This document shows positions 21,569-32,741 of a stretch of 64,000 bases of DNA, piece after piece (position 1 is the stretch's first letter; the number at the start of each line of letters is the position of its first letter). This stretch comes from Plantago major (lineage: Eukaryota; Streptophyta; Magnoliopsida; Lamiales; Plantaginaceae): contig CM048841.1 in the NCBI GenBank assembly GCA_026545765.1, forward strand, positions 63,103,608-63,167,607, given 5' to 3'. Below the pieces are notes generated by a model. It ran no database searches, was not told the origin of the DNA, and was given only the letters and a program-made list of their open reading frames with translations. The translations under genes and the position numbers were made by a program.

Positions 21569-22942
21569 TGTTGGTCGGATAACGACAGCGTAAAAGACTA
21601 GGGGGTGAATAGTCTTTTAAACTTTTCGATAAAACAATTTCTGATATACGTAGATATCGATACTTAAAGCAGCTTAAGACATGAATGAAAAATGTGTGTT
21701 GCTGAAAGATAAATAACCTGACAAGTATAGTCAATAACCTTGGGTTATTCATAGTTTCCCAAATCAAGTACTTCTATACTCCAGTAACCTTGGAGTTATT
21801 CTGATTTTCAAACTAAGTACTTCACATGCTCCACTTGATTATGGTGTTGGTTTGGTTTGAGTTGTGAGATGAGCTTCTTTAATAACTTATTGATTATTGA
21901 GATAGCTCTGTGAATCATGTATACTTAATACACTTTTCAATGTATGGTATCTTGTTCTTTTTATATCTTGAAAGTCTTAGATAAGTGTCAAGAATGAATC
22001 TCGGATACTTGATCTTTGATTCAACTCTTTCACGAGATAATGCTTGTTTAGGATCGGACACTTAGAACTTCGATGTTAATCAAGATCAAAAGCTTTGGTC
22101 GGAGAAGCTTTGAGGATAAGTAAGTTGCTTTGAGAGAGTAAGATTGATAAGTTACATCGATTATTGATTGTCTCTTCTCAAGCAGTCTAAGTGTTGATAT
22201 TTATAGATGAATTTGAATGCCGTTGAATAGTATCCGTTAGGCTCAAATTCAAACTATTGATATCTGTGTATAGTACTGTAGCAGGTTTTGTCTTGTTCTT
22301 CAGAAGCTACCGTTGCTTTTGTTCAGACATCTCTGTCCGTGCATTAAATGCATTGTACTATACTTTTTGTCCTGTAGTGTCAACGGAACTATGCTTTGTA
22401 TCAGAGACTAGTATTATCTGATTCTTTGCACGTCCTTATCTTCAATCTTCAGATACCACTTTTATTGAAACAATTTTATTTGCAATATATTTCTTTTTCA
22501 GAAATGTTGTTAAAGCTCAAGGTATCTGAGAATAGATATCTGTGGACACTTTCCTTGTTTTGAGATAGACCTTTCATTTCTCAGATATCTCTTGTGACAC
22601 AGTTTGTCAAAAACTAATCGTGTCTCCAAGATATCTTGCCAAGGTATCTGGAAAACTATTTCAGTAATCTTGTGCAGTTTCTCCAAGTCTTCAATGTCGT
22701 TGAACACGTTCTGCTTGGATGTCTTCTTCTTGGTCTTCTCTTCATAAATAAAAATTACATTTGAGACCTAACATCCTATACAAGATTAGCTAGACTATCA
22801 TACTTAGTGGATTTCCTCTTTTACAATGTTCAAGTGAACCAAGAGTACTAATCACCTTTCTGAGACTAAGATAAGTCATCATGTTGCTGATCAAAATCTA
22901 AACAGATATTTCTAACAAAATATCTAAACAAATTTCCTAACA
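21569..22942 (-). repeat. Family A element 3' LTR
   Basis: 1374 bases, plus-strand TGTTGGTCGG to TTCCTAACA. It matches the 5' LTR (35502-37205) but carries fewer copies of the internal 52-base repeat (two against four). Confidence 0.92.
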
Positions 22943-22958
22943 AATTTCCCCCTTTTTG
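22943..22958 (-). other. Polypurine tract of the family A element
   Basis: Minus strand reads CAAAAAGGGGGAAATT immediately before the 3' LTR start TGTTAGG. Confidence 0.85.
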
Positions 22959-23331
22959 ATCAGTCAATGATGACTATTTGACCTATTACAAATCTGGAAG
23001 AGTGAACAATCCAACACTTAATCATTTCTTAAGATTTTTCAATTCATTTAATTAAGTGCAAAAAGTAAACATCAACCAAATCACAAGGTGTGATCTTTGC
23101 TGACAAGTTATCTTTTATAGAATACTATCTGAGAGTAAGTTCATCAGATAAGTTATAATGAAAGATTACAGATAACTTTAATACATAAAACAGTTTAAGC
23201 TCAGTCAGCAAAAATACAGAAAAATACATAGTAAATTAGGACAACAGGAGTAACCAAGCTCCAAGTAAACATCCTAAAGAACTAGTCTTCAAGTCTTCAA
23301 CTCTTCAAGTCTTCAACAGTAGCTCTATGGA
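22959..23331 (-). other. Downstream flank of the extra gene
   Basis: AT-rich, no coding frame of note. It lies between the end of the extra gene's last frame and the purine tract, so it is a likely 3' untranslated region shared by element and gene. Confidence 0.45.
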
Positions 23332-25854
23332 TCAGTCTGCAAATTTCCTATCTCCAAACCTTTTGATGTCATCAGAATAGTCATAGAGAAGAGTTCTGAC
23401 GAGCATCTCTGTGTCTCTGGCAAATCCACAGACCTCTTTGTAGGTTTTGGTAGGATTTTTCTTGACAAAATGCTTGACCCAAAGATATTTTCCCCACTTC
23501 CAGGCATGCTCTATTCTGATATCTGACAGCTTGAAATATTCATAGATAATCTTCAGATATCTGATGTCACCCTTGTATTGATCTTCAGTTAGATAGATCC
23601 TCGTGCCTGTTCCTGTGATGTTCAGAATTCTGTGCACATCATCTGGCTTTCCATATGGACATTCATCAGAGAGGTCCTTTCTCATGGCTTCAGTTCTCTT
23701 GACAACTTCAAAATCCAACCAGGCTTTAATGTGATTGGTGTTGATCAAGGTTGGCTTATCTTTTCTCCATGCCATAAGTTGTTTATGGATTGGTTCTGGA
23801 AATCTTGAATTTACCAGTAGATGCTTAAGTTCCAGAATCCAATAGCCATTTTTCTGATTGATGCACCTGTAGACAGAGGAATCATTGTCATGCTTCACAT
23901 ACTCTATTTTGGCTTCTTCTGGCCTGAGTGGAAGTTGACTTTGCCTTTGCTCAGCTCTTAGTCTGTTCCTTCTCTGTCTTGAATTCTCTTTGGGGTTGTT
24001 GCTTGAAGAACCACCCTGGATAGACTTGGAATTTCCAGAGGGTGTTTTAGCTGCCAGGGGCTTTGCAGCTGTGGGCTCAGTTAGGCTTTCAATTTTCCTT
24101 TTCTTGTGAAGAGGAGCTTCATCTTCATCAGTTTCCTCATCATCATCTAGATTAAATCTTGTGAGAGTTTTACAGGGAAGCCTTGGTACTCCTTCTTCAT
24201 TGCCCAGGGACTTGATTTGACCTTCTTCTTCTTCTTCAGAAGATTCATCAATCCCTTTAACCTGTCTTCTCCTTGAAGCCTTGGTACTCCTTGGAGATTT
24301 CTGTGCCATGGCCCTTGTTATCATTTTGGTTCCTTGATGGGTTTACGAAGTAGCTACTATTTTAAGACTTGGCTTGAGGAGGGTTCATTGATTACGAGTG
24401 GTGGTGGGGCGTTTTCATGTTTCTTCTTCCTCTGAGGCACTTTTGACTCAGATTTCTTCTTATTTTCTTCTCCTTCTTCCCATTCCCCTTGACTTTGAGG
24501 TCCAGGTTTGTATGCTCTTTCCCCCTTAGTCATTGTTGGCTGACTCAGTCTTATAAAAGAATCTGAGAGAGAGTCAAAATGCCCTTGCAAATAATTGTGG
24601 GCAGTGACCAACTACTGAAGTTCGGCTTTGAGTTCCTGATTTTGTTTGATAAGTCCTTTGTTCTTATCAGTGAGCTCTGCCAATAGGCCTAGGATAGCAT
24701 CTGCTTTTCCAGCAGTGTAACTTGCCTCTTGAAAAGCTTTTTCAGCTAAAGTCACATCATCGTCCCTTGTCATTCCCAGATCTTTCTGAGCAATGATTAT
24801 GCTGGTTGTTCTCTGAGTCATCAGCTCAGTGAACTTTTTCATTTCAGAGGGGACGGAGGCAATTACTTCCTTGTTACGTGAAAGACTCCTTTTTGAGATG
24901 AGACAGTACTTGGTATCTGTTCATGTATTCATTGGAGTGGACGTTTGGCAGTTTGTTGAATATTGCAGGAGCAATCAACTTCCTTTTCAAGTGAGAAACC
25001 GCTAAATGTTCATTGAGGTGTTCTACCAAAGTCTTGTCTTCTTCATCATCTGAGTAGTCATCCCAGTGATCTTCATCCTCGTGGACATTTTCATCGATTG
25101 TGTCGAGTCCAGCAACCATCTCAGAGATTGGTTTCTTTCCTTTCTGTGAGGAGGATGGTACTTCTTTTGAGGATGATGCAGCCTTAGCATCATGCTTGTC
25201 TTCAGATACTTCTTCAGTATCAAGTTCCTTGGTGATAGCATTTACAGCATCCTGTAGCTCTTTAACCTCAGAGTAAGCAATCATCTCTTGCAGATATTGA
25301 TCTTGTAGTAGATCAAGCTTGTCTCTGGATTTAGCTATTTGAGCTTCCAGTTGAAGATGGAGCTGTTGTTCTTCTTCCAACAGTTGTCTGAGTTGAGCAC
25401 TTCTGGTTTGAGTGTTTAAAATTTTCTGATTGGTTTCTTCAGAAAGCTCAACTACTTGTTCAGTAGTAACTGCGTGTTGGGAAGATGGATGAGTAGATTT
25501 TTGATGTGATGGAGACAGAGATTTTTGTGAAGTCTTCTCAGTGTGCTTTTCAGCAGCTAAGGTATTATTTCTTAGTGAAATTCCTCCGGTCCCTGGTGCA
25601 GGGGCAGCATCATCATCCTTTTTGTCATTATCATCCTTGTGGTGATAGTCAGTGGGAGGTTCATCGAAGTAATTTTCATTCATTTCTTCCTCCTCATCAT
25701 CTTCAGATACAAGATTGATCACTTCCGGGATAGTGATCTTCTGCCCATTAACTTCTTCTTGTTCAGAAGGTATAAATTGTAGAGTCTGGGGCAGGAATGG
25801 CTTGAATGCCATCTGTAATCTTGTCTGACCATCACTTTTGAAGGCATGTATCAA
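23332..25854 (-). pseudogene. Extra gene of the family A copia, C-terminal part (broken)
   Basis: Three recognisable stretches in element sense. 25854-24874 encodes an acidic region with VINLVSEDDEEEE and then a long coiled coil (LLEEEQQLHLQLEAQIAKS). 24842-24357 encodes helical then Lys/Glu-rich sequence. 24324-23332 (330 residues) starts with basic and acidic tracts (KASRRRQVKG, ESSEEEEEG), then a globular region rich in aromatic residues (NGYWILELKHLLVNSRFP, HAWKWGKYLWVKHFVKK). I do not recognise a family. No membrane segment or signal peptide is visible, so it does not look like an envelope protein. It may be the lineage's third frame or captured host sequence. Several interruptions. Confidence 0.6.
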
Positions 25855-26108
25855 ACTATCGCCACATCTTTGGAGAAATCCTTATGCAATAGAATTACAT
25901 GTATTGTTATTCGGTAGGGAACATTGCATGGATATATGTCTCCAAGTCAAGAGCTCGTGCTCGTCTATTTGGTTGATCTGTGATTCTCAATATTTCAGAG
26001 AGATCAGAGCACCTTAACCTCTGCCATTTCTTGAAGCATTGAATATGCTTTGGCAGGGTGTGAGCCTTGAAGAAGGGAAGTAGGTCCCTTGTTTCATCAA
26101 TGGGGAAC

Positions 26109-27019
26109 CTGCTTTACATCTGTTTGAGCCTGAAAGAAAGAGTTTTGAGTGAGCTTCAAAACTTTTGTAGATATCTGAGTAGAAATGTAGTTTAGTTTCT
26201 GAGTTACCTGAGTATGAACATCAGGCTCAGATACTTGAACCACTGAGACAATGGGTGTCTCAGATATCTTGTTGTGAGGTGGAGACTTGGAAGTCTGATC
26301 CTCATCAACCTTTCTTTCTTGAACCTGAGAAATAAAATAATCCAACACTTAGGAAATTGTTTGAAAGAAACTGTGCACATATATGCTTTAATGAGTTGTG
26401 AGTTACTTACTTCCTCAATAGGAAGCTCAGAGTCATTTTTCTCAGAAACTTTCGTAGTCTCTGGTGTTCTTTCAGGTAATGTTGCCTTGGGGACTTCATC
26501 AATTTCCATTGATGCAGGGGAAGTCGCAACTTTGTCCCCGTGCATTTCTACTTCTGATTGATCCTGTAAGTAGAAAGTATTGAACATTTTTTAGAAGATA
26601 TATAAGATAACCCAAGATGAAGAATACTTATCACCTGATTTGTCATATACCTTCATGCTAGAAGGCTCAGTGATGTGTTCTTCAGAAACCTTATTGGTCT
26701 TTGGGTTTGTCTCTGGCATTTCTGCCTTATCTTCTTCCATCTCAGTTGGAGCCTGTTAGAAACATTTACTTAATGGTTAAGCACATAAACAATTTACTGA
26801 AAAATGTCGTCTTAAGAATCAAATTTTCACCTGTGGTACAGGCTCAGATATCTTAAGAGGCGAGGTTGAGGAAACCTCCTTCTCAGTTTCTGAGGTAAGC
26901 TTTTCAGCTTCCACTTGTTTCTGTGTTTCTAACTCAGCCTGTAACAAAGAAGTTCTATGAGTGACAAGATTTATAAGCATAATAATTTTCACAAGGTAAG
27001 AGTTAAACCAGTCAGCTAC
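26109..27019 (-). pseudogene. Extra gene: array of short exons and GT-AG introns
   Basis: In minus-strand order, exon-like blocks at 26938-26831, 26752-26651, 26563-26411 and 26324-26208 (108, 102, 153 and 117 bases, all multiples of three) are separated by introns of 78-87 bases beginning GTGAAA, GTATAT, GTAAGT or GTAACT and ending in pyrimidine-rich ACAG or TCAG. A preceding intron spans 27019-26939 and a following one 26207-26130. All introns lie between codons (phase 0). The blocks encode Glu/Ser/Thr/Pro-rich peptides with a recurring SEP/TEP near the end (ISEPVPQ, ITEPSSMK, VSEPDVHTQ). They look like tandem copies of one exon-intron unit of about 190 bases. The gene as a whole is broken. 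Confidence 0.7.
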
Positions 27020-28904
27020 CTGAGCAATTTCAGGATGATTGGTCTCTGGAACTTGTAACCTTTCTATACTTTGGTCTTCTTGTCCCAGTGTAGTTTCTTT
27101 GTTTGAAGTTTCTGGTACTGCAAACCTTTCCTGAGTATGAAACTCAGTTGCCTCCCCTGGTTGATCATTCTGAGTAGATGTCTTAGTTTGATCCCTCTCA
27201 GTGAGTTGGGGAACCTGCTCTTTTGCAGGATTTTCTTCAGCATACTGCATTGCTGGTAAGTCGAAATGGAGTTCATTTACCATTTCATCAACCACTTGTG
27301 GCTATTGTGGTTGTGGTTGTTGTGGTTGTCTGGAAGCAGAAGATTGATCACTTGAACGTTCTTCCAGACTTTTAGATGTGGCATTCTCATCATTATCAGC
27401 CAGTACTAAATTACCACTCATCAGGGCTTCTTGAAGTTGTGCATAGGAAACATTCCCTGATGAAGTGTTTGCACCAACAACCTTTGCTATAGGTTCAGCA
27501 ACCTGTGGTGTAGGTTCTTCTTCAGATACCTTATCACCAGTTACTTGTACAGTAACCTTAGCCCTCTTTGTTCTTTCTAGGACTTGAGAGATGACTAGTT
27601 CATCATCTTCATCGTCAGAGCTCTCATCAGCATTGGGAACTGATTGGTCCATTACTCCTGCGATTTCTGCAGATGGGGCTTGTTGCTTTTCACCTTCTTT
27701 GGCAGCATTTATGAGTTCATCAGCAAGGCTTTCTGTAATAGTCTTCACATTTCTGAAAGCACTTTCTCTTGCTGAGTCTACTTGTTCAGTAGTTGATAAC
27801 TCTTTTGCAGCATTGATGAGTTCATCTGCCATGCTTGCAGATAACTGAGAATTGACAACCTCTTTGGGTGTGTCTTCTGATTTGCCAGCAGCCTTCTTTC
27901 TCGAAGTTCTGGGCTTCTTGGTCGCAACCTTTTCTTCAGATATCTTTTCAGACTTTCGCTTCTTAGGACCTTTCTGAGACCCAGTAACCTTTTTCATCAA
28001 ATTTGTATACTCATATTTATAGAGTAGGTTACTGTTGGCTATTTCAGCCGTCTCTCTGAGCTCAATGCCAAGCTTTTCCAGCAAGTAGCATATCTTCAGA
28101 CCATAACCTACTGTGGCCTTTGGCTCAGCTAGTCCTTTGACAATCTTAGGCTCGAAGCCTTGAATCTTCTTCACGAATTTCATGAAGGCGTACTTTCCCC
28201 AGTTGAAAGGGTTTTCCAGCCTTTTGTTTTGTTGATTCAGCAAGAACATCATGATCATCATTCTTGGCTTATCTGGTCAGCACCTCCTTGTAGACCATCA
28301 AAGCATCTGTGAAGAATGCAAGCCAATACATCCCATTGAACCATCAGATGTCTGGTTCGGATGTCAGCAAGCTTGAACTCAGTGGGTGTATCTGATTTTT
28401 GAAGATCACACATGTCACTGTACAGCTGTTTAACACCTTCAAGGAGATCGTCATCCTTGGTGTTTATTTCAAAATCCTTTCCAAGATTTTGAACTTCAAA
28501 CAACTTATAGAAAGTTGTTAAGTCCAGAAGGATTTCCTTTACTTGGACTGAGGTTTTGATAGACAATATTTCAGTGCCTTCAGAAACACAGGAAATTATC
28601 CTGGAGTTGTGGTAAAATTCCAACACATAGAGTGATGAAATTCCACTTGGGCGAGCAGATAGAAAACCCTTGATTTGTGCCTTGTCAAGCATGTCAAAAA
28701 TCAGTTTTCTATCGGTTTGGTTCTCTATTGCAGCAGAGAGGTATTCCTTAACCATGGCACCACCCCAAATCATTCTGTGATTTGTAGTCCAATGGTCAGG
28801 ATTAAAATTTCCTTCCAGTCAGTTGTTCACAATAACCAACTCTGGTGCTTGCTTTTCAGCAATACCAGTGGAGGATTGGGATTTCTGTGTGGTTGAATTC
28901 ATGG
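27020..28904 (-). pseudogene. Extra gene, N-terminal part (broken)
   Basis: Begins at an ATG near 28904 (MAAMNSTTQKS), about 190 bases after a TATA box. 28773-28258 encodes a globular stretch (GGAMVKEYLSAAIENQTDRK, GFLSARPSGISSLYVLEFYH). 28261-27302 continues with GWNPFNWGKYAFMKF-like and KICYLLEKLGIELRE stretches, a strongly basic tract that could be a nuclear signal (KKRKSEKISEEK, KKPRTSRKKAAGK), then acidic and Gln/Pro-rich sequence. 27295-27020 is Glu/Gln/Thr-rich and ends at a phase-0 donor (GTAGCT). No family recognised. The protein looks intracellular and possibly nuclear; that is inference. Confidence 0.6.
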
Positions 28905-29094
28905 CAGCCATCTCTTTATATAGTGTAGTAGTTTGGTGTTTGAAAGAGATTTGATTAAGTAATTCTTTGCAGAAAAACTTAATCTGGATTTGCAGAGTTT
29001 GTAGAAAGTTTGCAGAGAATTAAGAGAAGGATTTGCTATTTTTATGCAAGATGAGTTTTCGGATTAGGCAAAAGTGATTTCATTTGCCAAAATC

Positions 29095-29106
29095 CTATAT
29101 ATATAG
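29095..29106 (-). promoter_or_regulatory. TATA box upstream of the extra gene
   Basis: CTATATATATAG on the minus strand, with a pyrimidine-rich leader and an ATG about 190 bases downstream. It lies between the RNase H end (29730) and the extra gene, so the gene could be transcribed separately from the LTR transcript. A second TATA-like word near 28920 is too close to the ATG to serve. Confidence 0.5.
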
Positions 29107-29606
29107 CAATAGAATCTCAACAGACAAATACATACAAATTGATTTTGTGTGTAAGTATCTGTGAATTGCAAGCAGGCGTGAGCAAAAGCTAGTTCAGCAT
29201 TAAATGCAAAGTGGGCCACGTATGAATTTCGACAGTCCACTACTTTCAGAGAATTAATTTCGTCCGTTAAGATCAATCGCTTAATTTCATCAAGGGTCAC
29301 CATTGCTTCTTCAGCAATGATCACAATCAACAAGTGTAATTGTGCCCATTAATGAATTTTGGCTATTTGCTATCTGAATCACGTCTTTGTATGACCAAGA
29401 ACACTGTGTGCATCTGAATCTGTCTTACACTTAGGATTCTTCAAGTTTTTCATCAAGATAGAAACAATGCGAATTTCAAGAGAGTGGTTGACTGCAGATA
29501 GTTGTACTATTCTCCGTTGTGTTCTCCGTTTGCAGATTGATTCAGATATCTGAGTTCCCATCTCAGAGATCTTAAGCTGTCTTTTTGCTCTTTCTCCTTT
29601 TTGACT

Positions 29607-29722
29607 TCTGGATACCCGTTCCAGTTTTCTCTTTTCTCTTTTCTGGATGCTCGTTCCAGATACCTCTGCTCTGGATGCCCGTTCCAGATACCTCTGCTCT
29701 GGATGCCCGTTCCAGATTTCTG
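29607..29722 (-). repeat. 28-base minisatellite downstream of RNase H
   Basis: Four copies of a unit containing CTGGATGCCCGTTCCAG at about 29607, 29643, 29671 and 29699; the last three are nearly identical. Each copy can fold, because CTGGA pairs with TCCAG around a 7-base loop. It begins within ten bases after the end of the pol frame in element sense. Confidence 0.85.
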
Positions 29723-29729
29723 AACTTTT

Positions 29730-31496
29730 TCAGTTCTTTGGTAGTTCCATTAATCCAAGATTGTGTCTTAAGAATAAGAATCTACTTTCTTGCAGTGGCT
29801 TAGTGAAGATATCTGCAAGTTGGTCTTCAGTGCCAATCTTGAGTATCTCTATATTGCCTTTTTCAACATGGTCTCTGATGAAGTGATGTCTAACATCAAT
29901 ATGCTTTGTTCTGGCATGAAACTTAGGATTCTGTGTAATTGCAATAGCACTTGTGTTGTCACAGAAAATGGGAGTTTTCTTTTCATCGAGTCCATAGTCT
30001 TTAAGTTGTTGTTGTATCCACAGAATTTGTGTTGCACAACAACCAGCAGCAATATATTCAGCCGCTGTGGTAGAAGTTGCAATTGAGTTTTGCTTCTTGC
30101 TAAACCATGAGATAAGTCTTGTACCCAGAAACTGACAGGTTCCTGAGGTGCTTTTCCTATCTAGCAATGATCCGGCATAATCAGCATCTGAATAACCAGC
30201 TAAACTCAATCCACTTTCTTTGGGATACCACAATCCTACATCTACTGTACCTTTTACGTACCTTAATATTTTCATAGCAACATTGTAGTGTGTTTGCATC
30301 GGATTTGTCTGAAATGTAGCGCACACTCCAACGGCGTATTGAATATCAGGTCTACTTGCAGTGAGGTGAAGTAGTGAACCTATCAATTTCCTATACTTAT
30401 GTTCTTCAACACTCTTATCTGATTCAGTATAGGTTTTGGTTCCAATGCTCATAGGTATCTTAGCATTCTTTTCAGAAAGCTTAAGATTGAATTTTGTGAG
30501 CATATCTTTCGCGTACTTTGTTTGACTAATGAATATTCCATCATTGAGTTGCTTGACTTGCAATCCTAGGAAATAATTCAATTTTCCCATCATGCTCATC
30601 TCAAACTTGTTTTTCATGAGATTTGCAAAGTCATCAAAAAGTTGCTTGTCCTTAGATCCAAATATAATGTCATCTACATATACTTGAACTAAGAGTAGTT
30701 TGCCATCATGATTTAAGGTAAATAATGTTTTATCAACTTCACCTTTCTTGAAACCACTTTCCAGAAGGTATTTGGCCAAAGTGTCATACCACGCTCTTGG
30801 AGCCTGTTTATCCATCTGAGCTTTACATGGTTTATAGACCATTCTACTTTCTGAGGACACTTCAAAGCCAGGTGGTTGCTCAACATAAACTTCTTCTGCA
30901 AGTTCACCGTTCAAGAATGCTCTTTTGACATCCATCTGATAAACTTTAAAATTATTATGAGCTGCAAAGGCTAGAAAGAGTCTTATTGCATCCAATCTAG
31001 CAACTGGTGCATATGACTCATCAAAGTCTAAGCCTTCAGTCTGGGTAAATCCCTTGGCAACCAATCTTGCTTTGTTTCTGGTTATTTCACCAGATTCATT
31101 CATCTTGTTTCTGAAAACCCATTTAGTTCCAATCACAGATGTTCCTTCTACAAATGGAACTAGTTTCCAGACTTTGTTTCTCTCAAATTGATCCAACTCT
31201 TCTTGCATTGCAGAGATCCAGTCTTGGTCTCCTAGTGCTTCTTCTATATTTTTAGGTTCAATATTTGAGATGAAACATCCAAAAAGAGAATTAGCATTTT
31301 CAGCTATTGCTCTCCTAGTCTTAACACCTTGATTAATTGGTCCAATTACATCCTTTGCAGGATGATCTTTGATCCATCTCTTCATATGTTTAGTGCTAGT
31401 AGGATCAATGTCCAAGTGATTTGAATGTGAATCACTAAGATTTTGATTTGATACTTTTTTCAGTATCTGAGATATCTGACATATGGGAAATGTCAT
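29730..31496 (-). pseudogene. Family A copia RT and RNase H
   Basis: 588-residue frame. RT includes [69 protein letters not shown] and the catalytic YVDD in [13 protein letters not shown]. RNase H follows with [39 protein letters not shown] and [11 protein letters not shown]. The wording is close to SIRE-type copia elements. It would copy element RNA into DNA. This stretch is open, but pol as a whole is broken. Confidence 0.93.
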
Positions 31497-32655
31497 TGAT
31501 ATCTGACACTTTTTCAGTGTTAGAGATATCTAGAACTTGCATTTCAGCAGTCTCATTTTCAGATACCTCTTCATGATGAAGGTTCTCAGTAACCTTTTCC
31601 ATTTCTGGAAATCTCATAGGAAATTCTTCATCATGTCTGTCAGTCATCTTGTTGTTACTAGGCTTATCAAGCTTTTCTACGTCAGAGTCATCCTCACTTT
31701 CCATAATGATGTTTCCCCTTTCTGAGGATTCTTCTTCAGAATCCCTCAGTATTAGTTGTTTGAACTTTTCTGAGAGTTCATCAATAGGAGGTGTTTTCTT
31801 ACTTCCTTCATAGAATACAACATGAACTGATTCTTCAATTTTCTTTGTTCTTTTGTTGTAAATTCTATAGGCTTTGCTATTCGTGGAATAACCAAGAAAT
31901 ACACCTTCATCTGCCTTTGGTTGAAATGTTCTCAGATAGTCTTTCCCATTGTTTAGAACAAAACATCTACAACCAAATACTCTCAGATGTCTGATATTAG
32001 AGGGTCTACTAACCAAGATTTCATAGGGGGTCTTGTCATGGTGTTTGTTTATCAAACATACATTACGAGTGTAGCAGTTGTGTTTACGACTTCAATAAAT
32101 TTCACTTATTTCAGTGTCAGCTAGCATTGTACTTGCAGCTTCTTTAAGGGTTCTGTTTTTCCTTTCTGCAACACCGTTTTGTTGAGGTGTTCTTACAGAG
32201 GAAAGTTGATGTTGTATACCTTTGCAGGTACAAAACTCCTTTATGTACTGGTTGACAAACTCAGTACCATGGTCTTTTCTGATTGCAGATACCTTGTCAT
32301 TTTTCATGACTTCAAGCTTTTTCAGCAAATTTGGTATCTCCACCCTGGCATCAGATTTGTGTTTCAGAAAGACAACCCAAGTGAAGCTTGATAAGTCATC
32401 TACAACAATCAGACCATACTTCTTTCCTGCATAACTAGTTACAGATGATTCAAAAAGATCCATGTGTAATAGTTGCAGTGGTCTAACACTAGAGTGTCTG
32501 ATTTTGGACTTGAAAGAGGTCTTAGATTGTTTTCCCATCGGCGGTGAGCAGATACCATCCTTTACGAAAGATGTTACAGGAAGGCCAACCACTAACTCTT
32601 TCTTGGCATGTTTGTTCGAGTTTTGAAGTTCAAGTGACTCATTCTTTTGTGCCAT
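31435..32655 (-). pseudogene. Family A copia integrase
   Basis: The core region has RPLQLLHMDLFESS, GLIVVDDLSSFTWVVFLKHK and HGTEFVN...RTPQQNGVAERKNRTL, covering the usual D, D and E neighbourhoods. The C-terminal part has PYEILVSRPSNIRHLRVFGC and KADEGVFLGYSTNSKAYRIYN, typical of copia integrase tails, followed by a Glu/Ser-rich linker into RT. It lies before RT, as in copia and not gypsy. About two breaks. Confidence 0.9.
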
Positions 32656-32741
32656 AACCGGTGCTCTTACGTGTGACAGATTGACTCACCATGAGACATT
32701 CTTGATTGTGGCGGATGCCCTCGGCAACATAAAGGCGCCTT

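Noticed and set aside
22943-29110. Envelope protein call for the extra gene of the family A element
   Set aside because: SIRE-type third frames are often called env-like, but here I see no signal peptide, no membrane segment and no Cys pattern; basic and coiled-coil regions suggest an intracellular protein.
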